Assembly (NCBI RefSeq): GCF_016612505.1
Contig: NZ_JAENRR010000037.1
Coordinates: 1 to 48,074 of the forward strand
From: Carboxylicivirga marina
Lineage (GTDB): Bacteria; Bacteroidota; Bacteroidia; Bacteroidales; Marinilabiliaceae
Direction: 5' to 3'
DNA length: 48,074 nt
The number at the start of each line of letters is the position of its first letter. The first letter of the stretch is position 1. Shown here one piece after another: positions 32,412-43,100 of this stretch. Under the pieces are notes generated by a model, which did no database searches, was not told the DNA's origin, and saw nothing but the letters and a program-made list of their open reading frames with translations. The position numbers and the translations under genes are program-made.

Positions 32412-33302
32412 ATGTCAGAGCGTTTTAAAGTATTGGGTAGTTTGGTGTTATCCATGATATGTTGGGCCTTTTCATTTGTATGGATAAAGCAGGCTTTTGT
32501 ATCGTTTAATCCATTAACAATTGTTGTGATGCGCTTGGCCATCAGTGCCTGCTTATTGTACATTATCTTAAAGCTATTACGACAGCTCAAGCCCATGCTA
32601 AAAGCTGATTTCAAGTGGTTTCTACTGTTAGCATTCTTCGAGCCTTTTCTTTATTTCATGGGCGAAAGTTTTGGGCTAGAATTGGTGTCTTCAACCGTAG
32701 GCGCGGTTATTGTCTCCACCATTCCTCTTTTTGCCCCAATCACCGACAGAATATTCTTTAAAAGTAAAATAAGCTGGGCCAATATACTGGGTATTTTTGT
32801 ATCCTTTGCCGGCGTTTTAATGCTCATATTTAAAGATGACTTTTCATTGGCAGCCCCATTAAAAGGTATATTACTGGTATTTCTCGCCGTTTTTGCGGCA
32901 TTAGGCTATTCTGTGGTTCTAAAAAAAGTACCAAAACATTACAATGCAGTTAGCATTATTACCTTTCAGAATGCCATCGGGCTTATCTATTTCCTGCCGC
33001 TATTTTTTATTTACGATGTACCCAAACTATGCGACAAACCCATTACAGGTGAGGCTATTTATGCGGTTGTTGCACTTGCGGTTGTCGCATCTTCTCTGGC
33101 ATTTATCTTTTTCACCTACGGCATGCGCATTATTGGCATTACAAAAGCCAATGTGTTTGTTAATATGATTCCTGTTTTTACAGCCATAATTGCCTGGTAC
33201 GTATTGGGCGAAGTTCTCACATTTCAAATGTTACTTGGTATTGCTATCTTAATAAGTGGGGTATTTGTTTCACAATTTAAAGTGCCAAAGCGTGGAGTTT
33301 GA
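32412..33302 (+). CDS. EamA/DMT family transporter
   Basis: The 296-residue protein has ten predicted helices in two EamA repeats (about residues 8-140 and 150-290). The opening LGSLVLSMICWAFSFVWIKQ and the LGYSVVLKKV and FTYGMRIIGITKANVF segments are typical. The drug/metabolite transporter family exports amino acids, nucleosides or other small molecules; the substrate cannot be told here. The 3' end overlaps the start of the following Cys-cluster gene by 11 bases, so the two are co-translated. Its promoter is the best in this part of the window. Confidence 0.93.
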   Translation: MSERFKVLGSLVLSMICWAFSFVWIKQAFVSFNPLTIVVMRLAISACLLYIILKLLRQLKPMLKADFKWFLLLAFFEPFLYFMGESFGLELVSSTVGAVIVSTIPLFAPITDRIFFKSKISWANILGIFVSFAGVLMLIFKDDFSLAAPLKGILLVFLAVFAALGYSVVLKKVPKHYNAVSIITFQNAIGLIYFLPLFFIYDVPKLCDKPITGEAIYAVVALAVVASSLAFIFFTYGMRIIGITKANVFVNMIPVFTAIIAWYVLGEVLTFQMLLGIAILISGVFVSQFKVPKRGV

Positions 33303-33786
33303 CCCAAAGAAATTAGACCAGGAGGCTCGTAACAAAGCCAAGGAGAACAAATCATTTTTAGCCAAACTCAAAAAGAAACGGCCTAAAAATCTTGATGACG
33401 AAGCCCAGCGTTTGCATCAGGAAGTATTTGAATACACCGATTGCCTTCAATGCGCCAATTGCTGTAAATCTATCAGCCCTATAATTTTAGACAGAGACGT
33501 GGACCGTTTGGCAAATCATCTGCGCATGAAACCTAAACAGCTTATTGAGCAATACCTGTTACTGGATGATGATGGCGATTATATTTTCAAAGAAACACCT
33601 TGTCCCTTTTTAATGGCTGATAACTACTGCATGGTGTATGAATCACGTCCTAAAGCCTGTCGAGAGTACCCGCATACCGACCGAAAACGCTTTTATCAGA
33701 TTACGACACTTACTTATAAAAACACATTTGTTTGCCCTGCTGCATTCGACGTGGTTGAAGGTCTTAAACCCATTTTTGATAAATGA
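33292..33786 (+). CDS. YkgJ-family cysteine cluster protein
   Basis: The start is taken at GTG 33292 (residue 1 of VEFDPKKLDQEARNKAKEN), which fits related proteins that begin M-EFDPKK; an ATG at 33256 lies further inside the EamA gene. The product is 164 residues. The conserved cysteines are CLQCANCCKS, then CPFLMADNYCMVYESRPKACREYP, the CxxCxxCC...C...C..Y..RP..CR pattern of the YkgJ (UPF0153) family. They are thought to bind a metal or Fe-S cluster. The function is not established. A second, shorter member is at 45870-46193. Confidence 0.9.
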   Translation: MEFDPKKLDQEARNKAKENKSFLAKLKKKRPKNLDDEAQRLHQEVFEYTDCLQCANCCKSISPIILDRDVDRLANHLRMKPKQLIEQYLLLDDDGDYIFKETPCPFLMADNYCMVYESRPKACREYPHTDRKRFYQITTLTYKNTFVCPAAFDVVEGLKPIFDK

Positions 33787-33834
33787 TTGGAGCAGGTACA
33801 CTAATTTAATATTTTTACCGTTTTAGTACTTACG

Positions 33835-34866
33835 ATGAAGGGAAAAGCAGTCATATATTTATTTACCATCCTATTATGCGGATGGACTATTAATGCCAAT
33901 GCACAGCAAGCAGGCAGTAATACTTATGACTTTTTGACTCTGACCAACTCGGCCAGAGTCGGTGCTTTGGGGGGTAATCAGGTTGGCATGCACTTAAATG
34001 ATGTCAGCTTAGTTTTTCACAACCCGGCCAATCTGTCTTCACAGCTTCATCAAACAATGACATTTAATTATGTGCCTTATGTAAGTGATATTAAAATGAC
34101 TTACGCAGGTTATGCTCATACAGTTGAAAGCGTCGGAACTTTTGGGGTAAGCATTCATTCCATTAACTATGGAACTTTTGATCGTGCCGATGTAGATGGT
34201 AATTTAAACGGTACTTTCTCGGCAGCTGAATACGCCATTAACCTGAGCTACTCAAAAGTATTGTCACCAAAATTAAGAGCTGGTATTTCATTGAAACCAA
34301 TTATTTCTAACCTCGAACAGTACAATTCTTTTGGTTTAGCAGCTGATTTAGGCCTGCTTTATCACTCCGAGAATCAGTTATTTTCGGCGGGGATAACATT
34401 AAAAAATGTCGGTTCGCAAATAACAACTTACAACGACACCTATGAGCCATTACCAACTGATTTGCAGATTGGTATCAGCAAAAAACTGGCTCATGCCCCA
34501 TTCCGTTTTTCATTAACAGCTCAAGATTTATTTGACTGGAATATGAAATACAAAGTGGAAGATGGCAATGGCGATATCATTGAAGGTGAAGGCAACAATG
34601 CCAATGGCATCGATCAACTCATGCGTCACATGGTTTTTGGACTTGAATTAGTACCTTCAGATAACTTTTATGTGGCTGTTGGTTACAATCATCGACGACG
34701 AAAAGAATTGGGCATCACAGAAAAGATGTCGACAACTGGTTTCTCGTGGGGTTTTGGCTTTCGGGTATATAAATTTCACTTCGCTTATGGCTCTGCCAGA
34801 TATCATCTGGCTGGTTCGTCAAATCACTTTAGTATTTCAACGAGTCTTTCGAATTTCAGAAACTAA
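33835..34866 (+). CDS. porQ: Type IX secretion system protein PorQ
   Basis: This 343-residue outer-membrane beta-barrel-type protein starts with a signal peptide (residues 1 to about 23, ending ANA-Q). QAGSNTYDFLTLTNSARVGALGG is characteristic of PorQ, as is the following HNPANLS and the run of alternating strands to the end (SSNHFSISTSLSNF). PorQ works with PorU, PorV and PorZ in the attachment complex of the Bacteroidota type IX secretion system. No other type IX gene is in the window, which is normal because these genes are scattered. Its start follows the Cys-cluster gene by 48 bases. Confidence 0.9.
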   Translation: MKGKAVIYLFTILLCGWTINANAQQAGSNTYDFLTLTNSARVGALGGNQVGMHLNDVSLVFHNPANLSSQLHQTMTFNYVPYVSDIKMTYAGYAHTVESVGTFGVSIHSINYGTFDRADVDGNLNGTFSAAEYAINLSYSKVLSPKLRAGISLKPIISNLEQYNSFGLAADLGLLYHSENQLFSAGITLKNVGSQITTYNDTYEPLPTDLQIGISKKLAHAPFRFSLTAQDLFDWNMKYKVEDGNGDIIEGEGNNANGIDQLMRHMVFGLELVPSDNFYVAVGYNHRRRKELGITEKMSTTGFSWGFGFRVYKFHFAYGSARYHLAGSSNHFSISTSLSNFRN

Positions 34867-34921
34867 ATTAGCACCTTTTTAATAACATCGAGTGCGTATT
34901 AGCGCGGTTCATTTATTTGAT

Positions 34922-34929
34922 TATATTTG
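34922..34929 (+). promoter_or_regulatory. Putative -7 element for the coiled-coil protein gene
   Basis: TATATTTG matches TAnnTTTG; the ATG is 37 bases downstream. No TTG lies at the usual -33 spacing. Confidence 0.4.
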
Positions 34930-34965
34930 TCCGACCTAAAATTACATACACTCAAATAACTGATC

Positions 34966-35442
34966 ATGGCTATTTTTAAAATTGAAATACCCGATGATAA
35001 GAAAGATTTTATCATTGAACTATTCAAGCAATTAAGTTTCCTCAAATACCACACATTAAATCCTGAAAATAAAAAGCTCGAAAAAAAACGCGAGAATGAA
35101 ATTCTGCTACAACAAAAACAACAACAAGCTAAGTTAAACAAGCTTAACCAATTAAATGGCCTTCGAAACACTATAAATAGTATTCAAAGCGCCAGAAGCG
35201 ACAGTCATGATTCGATTCTATTTAGATTTCAGCATGGCACAGAGGTAAGCGCTTTAAAAATTAATACCTACAACCATCTACTCACCTCCTTAGAACGTTA
35301 CTTCCGTACAAGTGTGAAAAAATTTCGTTTTGAAGAAAATACAAACAATGATACCTACCCAATGGATAAGTATCTTGTTTACGTAACACTTGAAGACGAT
35401 ACCGAATTAAAAGCTGGTTTTTGTAACAACAGATTAAACTAA
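34966..35442 (+). CDS. Coiled-coil protein of unknown function
   Basis: The 158-residue soluble protein has three parts: a short N-terminal beta/alpha segment (AIFKIEIPDDKKDFIIELFK), a charged, glutamine-rich coiled coil (about residues 38-65: KKLEKKRENEILLQQKQQQ), and a C-terminal part with YLVYVTLEDDTELKAGF. No known domain is recognised. It is a single gene with its own -7 element, and converges on the NDH-2 gene across a small hairpin. A real gene is likely because the length and composition are protein-like and the upstream spacing is normal. Confidence 0.65.
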   Translation: MAIFKIEIPDDKKDFIIELFKQLSFLKYHTLNPENKKLEKKRENEILLQQKQQQAKLNKLNQLNGLRNTINSIQSARSDSHDSILFRFQHGTEVSALKINTYNHLLTSLERYFRTSVKKFRFEENTNNDTYPMDKYLVYVTLEDDTELKAGFCNNRLN

Positions 35443-35461
35443 CTGCCCGATATTCAGGCAG
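35443..35461. terminator. Short terminator hairpin between convergent genes
   Basis: CTGCC (35443-35447) and GGCAG (35457-35461) form a 5-bp stem around nine bases. Beyond it lies a T-rich run near 35470. It directly follows the coiled-coil protein stop codon and faces the end of the NDH-2 gene. Confidence 0.5.
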
Positions 35462-35468
35462 CAAAGTT

Positions 35469-36752
35469 CTATTTTTTTATTCGCTTATAAGGCGATATTA
35501 GAATGCGTAGAGATTGGTCGCGCGAGAAATAACTCTGTGCCCAGTTAACAAATATAAAAAAGCGATTTTTAACTCCTACAATAGCCATCAGGTGCACAAA
35601 TAACCAAAGAAACCAAGCAAAGACACCTGAAAATTTAAATCCTGGTAAATCCGCTACTGCCATGTTACGGCCTATGGTTGCCAAACTTCCTTTATCGGTA
35701 TATTTAAAAACACGCCAAGGCTTCTTTGTTACAAAATTTCGAGCCAAATTAAGGGCTTGCTGTATAGCCACCTGAGCCACCTGCGGATGACCATTCGGGT
35801 ACTTATCATTGCCCTCTATTAAACAGGCATCTCCAATGGCAAATATGCTATCATATGGCCTTAATCGATTATAATTATCAACCAACAAACGATTGCCACG
35901 AGTGTAATTGGCTGAGTCAATACCTGCTGTTTGATGTCCGCTTACACCTGCTGTCCAAATCAGGTTTCGGGCATAAAGTGTCGCACCATCAGATAAACTG
36001 ATTTTATTTCCATCATAATCATCTATTCGCGTATTTAAACACACTTCAACGCCAAGCTTTTCTAGAAACTCTAATGCCTTTTTCCCGGCCCGATCAGACA
36101 TACCATTTAAAACCCGGGGTGCGGCTTCAAACAGTAATATCTTCATTTTGCTAAAATCCAGTTCGGGATAATCTTTTGGTAACACAAACCGACGCATCTC
36201 GGCAATGGAACCTGCCAATTCAACCCCGGTAGGACCACCTCCAACAATCACCACCGACATTAGCTTCGCGTGTTCGTCGGCATCTTCAGTTAAGTTGGCC
36301 TTTTCAAACGAAGATAAAATACGATTTCGAAGATTAATAGCCTCGGCCGTAGTTTTCATTGGCAGACTATGCTTCTCCATATTATCGGAGCCAAAATAAT
36401 TGGTATTCACCCCATTGGCCAGAACCAGATAATCGTAATTCATTTCGCCAGCCAATGTTGTTATACTTTTTTTATCGGCATTAATTGACACCAACTCGGT
36501 TGTTCGGAAATGAAGATTACTATGCGATTGAAAAATCTTTCGAACCGGAAAAGAAATTGAGCTGGGCTCAATTCCGGACGAAGCCACCTGATAAAACAAA
36601 GGTTGAAACTGATGAAAATTTTGTTTGTCGATGACCACAACCTGGTAAGGCGAGCCACTTAATTTTTGAGCCAGTTTCAGTCCGCCAAATCCTGCTCCAA
36701 TAATGACGATTCGCTTTTTGTTATTGCGTGGTAAGTTGAAGTTATTCTCCAT
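35469..36752 (-). CDS. ndh: Type II NADH:quinone oxidoreductase (NDH-2)
   Basis: The 427-residue membrane-associated flavoprotein passes electrons from NADH to quinone without pumping protons. The FAD-binding fold appears as RIVIIGAGFGGLKLAQKL (about residues 14-31), the NAD-binding fold as VVIVGGGPTGVELAGSI (about 165-181), and the quinone-site region as GHPQVAQVAIQQALNLARN. The C-terminus contains amphipathic and hydrophobic segments (FAWFLWLFVHLMAIVG) that bind the membrane, as in other Bacteroidota NDH-2 proteins. Length is typical. It is monocistronic. Confidence 0.94.
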   Translation of the reverse strand: MENNFNLPRNNKKRIVIIGAGFGGLKLAQKLSGSPYQVVVIDKQNFHQFQPLFYQVASSGIEPSSISFPVRKIFQSHSNLHFRTTELVSINADKKSITTLAGEMNYDYLVLANGVNTNYFGSDNMEKHSLPMKTTAEAINLRNRILSSFEKANLTEDADEHAKLMSVVIVGGGPTGVELAGSIAEMRRFVLPKDYPELDFSKMKILLFEAAPRVLNGMSDRAGKKALEFLEKLGVEVCLNTRIDDYDGNKISLSDGATLYARNLIWTAGVSGHQTAGIDSANYTRGNRLLVDNYNRLRPYDSIFAIGDACLIEGNDKYPNGHPQVAQVAIQQALNLARNFVTKKPWRVFKYTDKGSLATIGRNMAVADLPGFKFSGVFAWFLWLFVHLMAIVGVKNRFFIFVNWAQSYFSRDQSLRILISPYKRIKK

Positions 36753-36860
36753 GGTTTATTTTGCTTTTCCATCAGAACATTGGCCCGACAAGAAAGTTTA
36801 AGCATTTGAAGAAACAAATCGTTAATTAATGTGAAATGACAATTTTTTATTCACAAATAA

Positions 36861-37349
36861 CTATTCCTTACTATGTATCTTCACCTTAAAGGTGAAGTAT
36901 TTCTGACAGACATAACTGTATCCTACAACAATTATAGTTGTTACTATTTTTGCTACAGTTGGGTACAAATCAACAAGCTCAACAAATAGTTTTAAGAGTA
37001 TATAGTTTAGAATAATGCTGCCCAGAACAGTTAAACCATAGCGCACTAATTGTATGCGTCCCCTCAAATTCGATTCGGTGAATGTTATGTATTTTGATAG
37101 TAGAAATCCGGTAGCAAAAGTGATGGGAAACACAAAAATAAAAGCTGCAATATGGGGACTAATGGCCACTAATCCTGTTTGTACTATCTGTTTATCCAGC
37201 ACAAAGTTATAAGTGATAAAATAAAGAAATATATCAAAGGCGGTGTTAGCGCCTCCGCAAGCAGCATAATTAAATGTTTGACGGGGTAGGTATTTTTCAA
37301 ATGGTTGGTAGAACCAATCTAAAATCGTTAGTATTAATTTTCTCAACAT
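36861..37349 (-). CDS. GtrA family membrane protein
   Basis: This 162-residue protein has four predicted helices (about residues 28-46, 60-85, 98-122 and 128-150). The GtrA pattern is visible in FNYAACGGANTAFDIFLYFI and in the SKYITFTES-type loop, ending VCQKYFTFKV. GtrA proteins help flip or transfer lipid-linked sugars for surface polysaccharides; some members are uncharacterised. No glycosyltransferase gene is adjacent, so its sugar pathway cannot be named. A good promoter lies immediately upstream. Confidence 0.9.
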   Translation of the reverse strand: MLRKLILTILDWFYQPFEKYLPRQTFNYAACGGANTAFDIFLYFITYNFVLDKQIVQTGLVAISPHIAAFIFVFPITFATGFLLSKYITFTESNLRGRIQLVRYGLTVLGSIILNYILLKLFVELVDLYPTVAKIVTTIIVVGYSYVCQKYFTFKVKIHSKE

Positions 37350-37374
37350 ATGTAACCCTGATAATTTTAGTGAG

Positions 37375-37402
37375 CAAAGCTACATAAATATATAATGCCC
37401 AA
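37375..37402 (-). promoter_or_regulatory. Bacteroidota-type promoter of the GtrA gene
   Basis: On the minus strand, TTG (37402-37400), 17 bases and TAGCTTTG (37382-37375) match the TTG/TAnnTTTG pattern. The predicted start site is about 20 bases before the ATG. Confidence 0.65.
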
Positions 37403-37431
37403 AAGTAATATCTATTGGATTTGAAAAGCGA

Positions 37432-37584
37432 CTACAAAACGCCTAAAACTAACCAAGTTAGCACAGCCGCAACAATAATAAACAGTCCGATATCTTTTAG
37501 TTTATCAACCAGAGAGGCCATCATCAGGCGTGACTTTGCGTCATCAATGTAAGTGTCTTCGAGAGCTTTTTTCCTTCTTAGCAT
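37432..37584 (-). CDS. Small single-helix membrane protein (50 residues)
   Basis: The ORF begins MLRRKKALEDTYIDDAKSRL, then VDKLKDIG, and ends in a hydrophobic helix (FIIVAAVLTWLVLGVL). The design, a charged amphipathic N-terminus followed by one membrane span, is protein-like and stops just after the helix. It fills part of the otherwise gene-free stretch 37350-37823; the rest of that stretch (37585-37823) shows nothing recognisable. Because it is short, coding is probable rather than certain, and the function is unknown. Confidence 0.55.
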   Translation of the reverse strand: MLRRKKALEDTYIDDAKSRLMMASLVDKLKDIGLFIIVAAVLTWLVLGVL

Positions 37585-37823
37585 GAATCAAGTGCTTTGG
37601 AGTTGGGTTCATTTATCATTTAAAAATAATAGTTATCTTTAATAGAAACGCCAATAAGCCACTCCTGTTGATAAACGATATTATTTCCTTGACGAATGAA
37701 TAATTTTTAGTGATAAACAACTTTTCAAACCACAATAATGGCTCCAAGATATTGATTACCAAGAGGCCAGTCTCATTGGTGTAATTCTATGTTTTATCTA
37801 CTGATTAAACTAGAAATCATATT

Positions 37824-40154
37824 CTAATTGTCCTTTAATGTTGCAAAAATCCGCTGCGCGTCAGAAGAACCATTCTCATCTATTACTTTAAGGTGATTCC
37901 ATCCATTTTTTAATATCATTTCCATCTTGTTTTCCCCCAATGTGTGACCAATATATTGCTCATTCAGATACCAATATATCTTGATGTTTTCATCCTGATG
38001 AGCAGCTTTACAAACTACACTTTGTAACTGCCCATCAAAGTCACGGGGTAAAAACAGCTTTGCATTGGGGTTGGGGTAGATGATTTTAAGCGTGTTCTGT
38101 GTTGTGTAGGCTTTGCACTTAGGGTAATGACTTTTAGCCCGGGCAATGTATTGACCTTTCTTGCGCAGATAAAAGGCAATATCCGGTTGATAAACGGTTA
38201 CCGTTTTTTTTTCACGGCCAATGTCGTTCCAACACTTCGAACAACACTGATGTTGACCATTTGCTGAGAAGTATTTAAACTGGTGATAATCACAAGATCG
38301 AAGAGGCTTCATCTCTTCTGGTACAAATAAAGTATCCACCACGGGGCACGCATCTGTAGCTCTGAAGCCAGATAAGGAACATATACTCATTGGCTTATAG
38401 TCCATGTCAGCAGATTCAAACCAGGAATTACCAGAATTAACTGGTAACATTTGAAGTATGTCGAATAAAATGGGGCCTGCAGTTACAGCACCACTAATAT
38501 TCTTATTACCTTCTCCATTAAAATTGCCGCACCAAACAGCAATGGTATATTCCGGAATTACGCCAATAGCCCAGGCATCCTTATGTCCGTAACTCGTACC
38601 AGTTTTCCAGGCGATGGGTCTTGAATTACTGAAGCGTTCCCAGAAATATTCACTTCCCGGACGCTTTAAGTCTTTTAACATCTCCAAGGTGAGCTGACAA
38701 CTACCATTACTGATTAACTGGGCACTTGCTTGGCTGCCTTGTTGTCCTTGCAAAAGGTAGTTATCGCTAAAAACACCATTGTTGGCCAATCCGCGATACA
38801 GTTTTACCATGTCCCACATTTTTACTTCAGCACCTCCTAAAATGAGAGGCAAGCCATACTCATCTGCATTTCGAAAAAGTGTGCTTGTCCCTGCGAGCTT
38901 GAGGAAACTGTAAAACTGATAGACGCCATAGTAGTTTAGCAGACGAACAGCCGGAATATTTAAAGAACGTACCAATGACTCATGCGCGGTGACAACTCCT
39001 TGGAATTCACGATTGGCATTTCGGGGTGAAAAACCATCAAAATAAGTTGGTAAATCGCGAACGTAACTTTGCGGTAAAATGATGCCTTCATCAATACTTA
39101 GGGCATACAAAAAGGGTTTTAATATTGATCCTGAAGAACGGGCAGCCATCACACCATCTACTTGTCCCCCATGTTGAGCATCAAAAAAATCAGGTGAGCC
39201 AACATAGGCTTTTATGGCACCTGTTTTAGTATCAGCAACTAAAATTGAGAGGTTGTTGATATCGTAGGGAGCATAGATTTTTCGGTATTTCCCGGCCAAT
39301 TGAACACAACGCTTCTGGGTCGTTTCGTCAAGCGTGGTTTGTAATAGCCATTGTTGGGGACTGGCTGATTTTAAGCGACGTGCCAGGTGAGGTGCATGTG
39401 ATTCAAATGAAATAAAGCGATCGGGTAAATCTTCGAGTAAAGCCAGGCGGTAGTTTTGATCACTAATCACCCCTTTATCCAGCATTTTTTTAAGTAAGCG
39501 ATTACGTTTATTCCGCAGTGGCGCTGAACTATCTTTGGGGTAGATCATGCCGGGTGCATTGGGTAATACGGCCAGAGTAGCTGCCTCGCCCCAGGTCAGT
39601 AAGCTGGCATCTTTGCCGTAAAATTTAAAGGCAGCTGTACGATAGCCTATCACATTCCCCCCATAAGGTGCATGATCGAGGTAGAGTTTTAACAGTTGTT
39701 CTTTTGAATAGTGAAGGTCAAGCTTTATAGCCAGACATATTTCACGAAACTTATTGATGTATGTCCGTTTCTTTGGCGCCGACATACGGGCAATCTGCAT
39801 AGGGATAGTACTTGCTCCACTGACTATCTGTCCATTTTGAATGTTCTGCCACATAGCTCTCAAGATGGCTCTTACATCAATGCCCCAGTGCTGGTAAAAA
39901 TGTTCATCTTCGAACGCAATAACAGCTGTTTTAAGCTTGTTAGGCACAACTGTGGTATCAGGGGGAAAGTACCACTGTTCATTGGCATTTATAAACACAT
40001 GCAACAAGCTGCCATTACTTGCTTTTACTGTGGTACTGTATTCTTCTTTGAATAATGGCTTAGAAAAGGGAATTATTAAATAGAAGCAAACAATGGTTGG
40101 AAGCAAGCCCCCCAACCATCGTAATACTTTTCTTTTATTTATATGACTCAACAT
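37824..40154 (-). CDS. pbpC: Penicillin-binding protein 1C
   Basis: The 776-residue bifunctional enzyme has an N-terminal membrane helix (about residues 11-29), a GT51 transglycosylase domain (FEDEHFYQHWGID, then GASTIPMQIARM and the LLKLYLDHAPYGGNVIGY region) and a transpeptidase domain with S343-I-L-K346, SLNIPAV (SxN) and KTGTSYGHKDAW (KTG). A C-terminal BiPBP_C domain follows a Cys-rich linker (CSLSGFRATDACP and later CCSKC). All catalytic motifs are present. It overlaps the alpha-2-macroglobulin gene by 20 bases, a pairing conserved across many Gram-negative bacteria in which the two act in wall repair and protease defence. Confidence 0.95.
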   Translation of the reverse strand: MLSHINKRKVLRWLGGLLPTIVCFYLIIPFSKPLFKEEYSTTVKASNGSLLHVFINANEQWYFPPDTTVVPNKLKTAVIAFEDEHFYQHWGIDVRAILRAMWQNIQNGQIVSGASTIPMQIARMSAPKKRTYINKFREICLAIKLDLHYSKEQLLKLYLDHAPYGGNVIGYRTAAFKFYGKDASLLTWGEAATLAVLPNAPGMIYPKDSSAPLRNKRNRLLKKMLDKGVISDQNYRLALLEDLPDRFISFESHAPHLARRLKSASPQQWLLQTTLDETTQKRCVQLAGKYRKIYAPYDINNLSILVADTKTGAIKAYVGSPDFFDAQHGGQVDGVMAARSSGSILKPFLYALSIDEGIILPQSYVRDLPTYFDGFSPRNANREFQGVVTAHESLVRSLNIPAVRLLNYYGVYQFYSFLKLAGTSTLFRNADEYGLPLILGGAEVKMWDMVKLYRGLANNGVFSDNYLLQGQQGSQASAQLISNGSCQLTLEMLKDLKRPGSEYFWERFSNSRPIAWKTGTSYGHKDAWAIGVIPEYTIAVWCGNFNGEGNKNISGAVTAGPILFDILQMLPVNSGNSWFESADMDYKPMSICSLSGFRATDACPVVDTLFVPEEMKPLRSCDYHQFKYFSANGQHQCCSKCWNDIGREKKTVTVYQPDIAFYLRKKGQYIARAKSHYPKCKAYTTQNTLKIIYPNPNAKLFLPRDFDGQLQSVVCKAAHQDENIKIYWYLNEQYIGHTLGENKMEMILKNGWNHLKVIDENGSSDAQRIFATLKDN

Positions 40155-43100
40155 GCACTTTCACTCCTTCTGTTGTCGCTTTAAAATCACTGTTGTACAT
40201 AGCCTCGGCTAATGTTGGAGGTAAAACAAACTGACCAACATGAATGCAGTTGAGCTTCACTACAAAGTCTAGTTTCTTTTTACCATCAAGATCAAAGAAC
40301 CACATCACGCGGTCATCACGTATGTCCAGGTAATCTTCATGCCCGATACTCCATTCTCTTACCCAGTCGGGTAATAAAGTGCCATTCAAACGCGTGTTTT
40401 CAATGGCCCATCCGGATGGAATTATTTGCACCAAGGCTAACTCATTTAAATCACTTACTGCACTGGCATTTTGAACACTGAATCGTCCATAGAATGTAGT
40501 TCCCTGTTTTAGATTCTGCGGATTAATATGCTTGCCATTTTCGTCATACCACTCAACATCAAGGTTCAGATTCTTTTCTACTGCTGGTGTATTGTCCTCA
40601 AAAGGCACTCCATTCCAGGATAAAGTCGCATAGACTTGCTCAAGATCCGAAGCTTCAGATAATTCAACCTTAAGAGTTTGTCCAAAGTTATCGGGTATCT
40701 TTACCGAGTAGTTACCGGCTTTATTAAAGGCAATCTTGTCTCCATTCGCCAATATGATGTTACCGGTCATAATTTGCCCATTACCGATTTCAATTCCTCT
40801 TGCCTTAAAGTACTTTCCTAATGACAATAACATGTAACCGGAACTTTGAGTGCTCAGGTAATCTAAAGTGGATAATTTCCGGGCAGTGCTTTTGGCCAAC
40901 AGTTCGGCATCATTCATTTTACCCATCAATGTGGCGCAATAAAGAATGATGGCGTCATCGCGGTGCTTTGAACCATAGCTGTAGATATCCGGTTTATATT
41001 CTTCTGTTGTGTGCTCGGCTTTAGCCAGAATCTGCTCCCGCACATCTTCTACACCATTTAAGTGATAAGCTGTAGCCAACATCCACTTTTGCGTGCTGCT
41101 CATTTTATCAATCTTATTTTCCATCAGCAAGTTCATCTCAGACATCACACTGCGATCAGCTAAAGCCAGGATAAATACGCGATTGACGCGCGTCATCAAG
41201 TCCCCTTTATGCTTTTTGGCGTAATTGCGCAAGGTATTAATGCCATTATCGTATAAATAGTCAGGCACAGCGTAGCCCATTTTCTTGGCTTCAACCAAAA
41301 AGTGGGTAACGTAATTGGTACCCCAGAAGGAGATTGATGTCCCCCCCGGCCAATAGGAGAAGCCACCATTGGCAACCACAAAACGCTGAAGGCGTTTTAT
41401 ACCATTATTAATATTTTCATCGATTTGCTTGCCCTCTCCGGTACTGAAATAACCCATTGACTTAAGCATCAACTGTGGGAATACAGCCGATGTCGTTTGC
41501 TCAACACAGCCATAAGGGTATCGAATCAGCCACTTCAGGCGATGGTTGAAGTCCATATTGGGGAAAACACTTAGTTCTATGGAAGCATTATTGGTTCCAT
41601 CCAGTCCTACTTTTGGCACATTCATTTCAATGCTATTGCCTTTCGCTACTTTTTGTGTCTCCTTATCGTATTGGCGCGTGGCATTGGGTACCACCTTAAT
41701 GTTAGTTGTGCTTTCGACCACAATATCGCCCGACTGACCTTTGATCACAATCTTAGCCTGTCCCACTGCTTTTTTAACACGCACTTTATAGGCAATATCC
41801 GCTTCCGAACTTTGAGAGAAATCAACAGAGTGATTGATATGACTGATGACCTCTAGTGGACCTTCAGTACTGATTGTAAAGTCGGCCTGTGTTATTTTCT
41901 TATTAAGGTTAAACAAAGCCACAGGTAAAGTAAACTCATCACCCGGGTTAAGCATACGCGGTATGCTTGGTTGCATAATTATATCGGAACGAACAGGAAC
42001 TGTTTTGTCAGCATTACCGAAGTTTCCACGCTGTGCTCCCACTACCATTACGCGTACAGCACCGCTGTAATTAGGCATGTGGAACGATACACTTGCTTTA
42101 CCATTGCTATCAGTCATAAGCGGACCTTTAAACATGCACACCGGTTCAAATCGTTTCTTGCCATCAACCGGATCAACCTGCGATTCGCGGTAATCCATTT
42201 CTTCGGCTCCTCCAATGGAGAAGGTTTGAAAAACATCACCTTTATTGGCACTGATTACCTGTGAGAAAATATCGTAGCTATCTACAAACAAACCAATTTT
42301 TTTATAGAACTCGCGCCATGGGCGAGGCGTTCTGAATTGTGTTAAGCTCAATAAACCTTCGTCTACCACCGCAATGGTAAATTGTGACTGCTGACCATTT
42401 TCGGTACTGATATCCACAGTAAAATCCTCATTGGGCACCAGGTTATCGGCCGTGCTAATCAGGTATTTGATTTTGGTATTTTCATCTTCCACATAGATGG
42501 GGATGATGCCAAACATCCGAATCGGACGGTCGTTGATGGTTTGGTCATGCGGCTGCAATACGGATACTGTGGCATATACGTTTGGTAGCATGCTCTTGTC
42601 AAGCGGAATGTCTATCACCAGCTCGTCTGCATCTGTTTTTGATGGGTCCACCCAGAACCAATCTAGCATTTCATTGCCCTGCTCAATTGTCACCAATACG
42701 TTACCACGTTTAGGATTAGGCAGCTTAATCTTAGCTGTTTCATCCGGACTGTATTTTTCTTTATCGGCTTTAATGGCCAAAGTTCCTTCGTTGCGATCAC
42801 TGCCCCCTGAGCTGCCATAACGGTATGCACTAAAGAAAATAGAAGCTGAGTGCCCATTACCCCCATCACTCACTTCAATCAGGTACTCGCCATCTTCTGA
42901 AGGTTCGAAGCTGATGGTGGCCACACCATCTGTTGAATTGATGCTTCCTTCTGTTTCGAGGTAAGTCTGGTTGTCTTCTTTATATTTTAAACGATAACTG
43001 CTGCGCGAATCATACTGGTACCACCAGCGCTTATCGTTTCGGTAAATTTTATATTGCAGAGTGCTGCCACTTACAGGCTGCCCGTTGGTATCGAGTAAAA

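Noticed and set aside
42497-42820. 107-residue ORF opposite the alpha-2-macroglobulin gene
   Set aside because: It is antisense to conserved MG-domain coding sequence; composition is that of a shadow frame.
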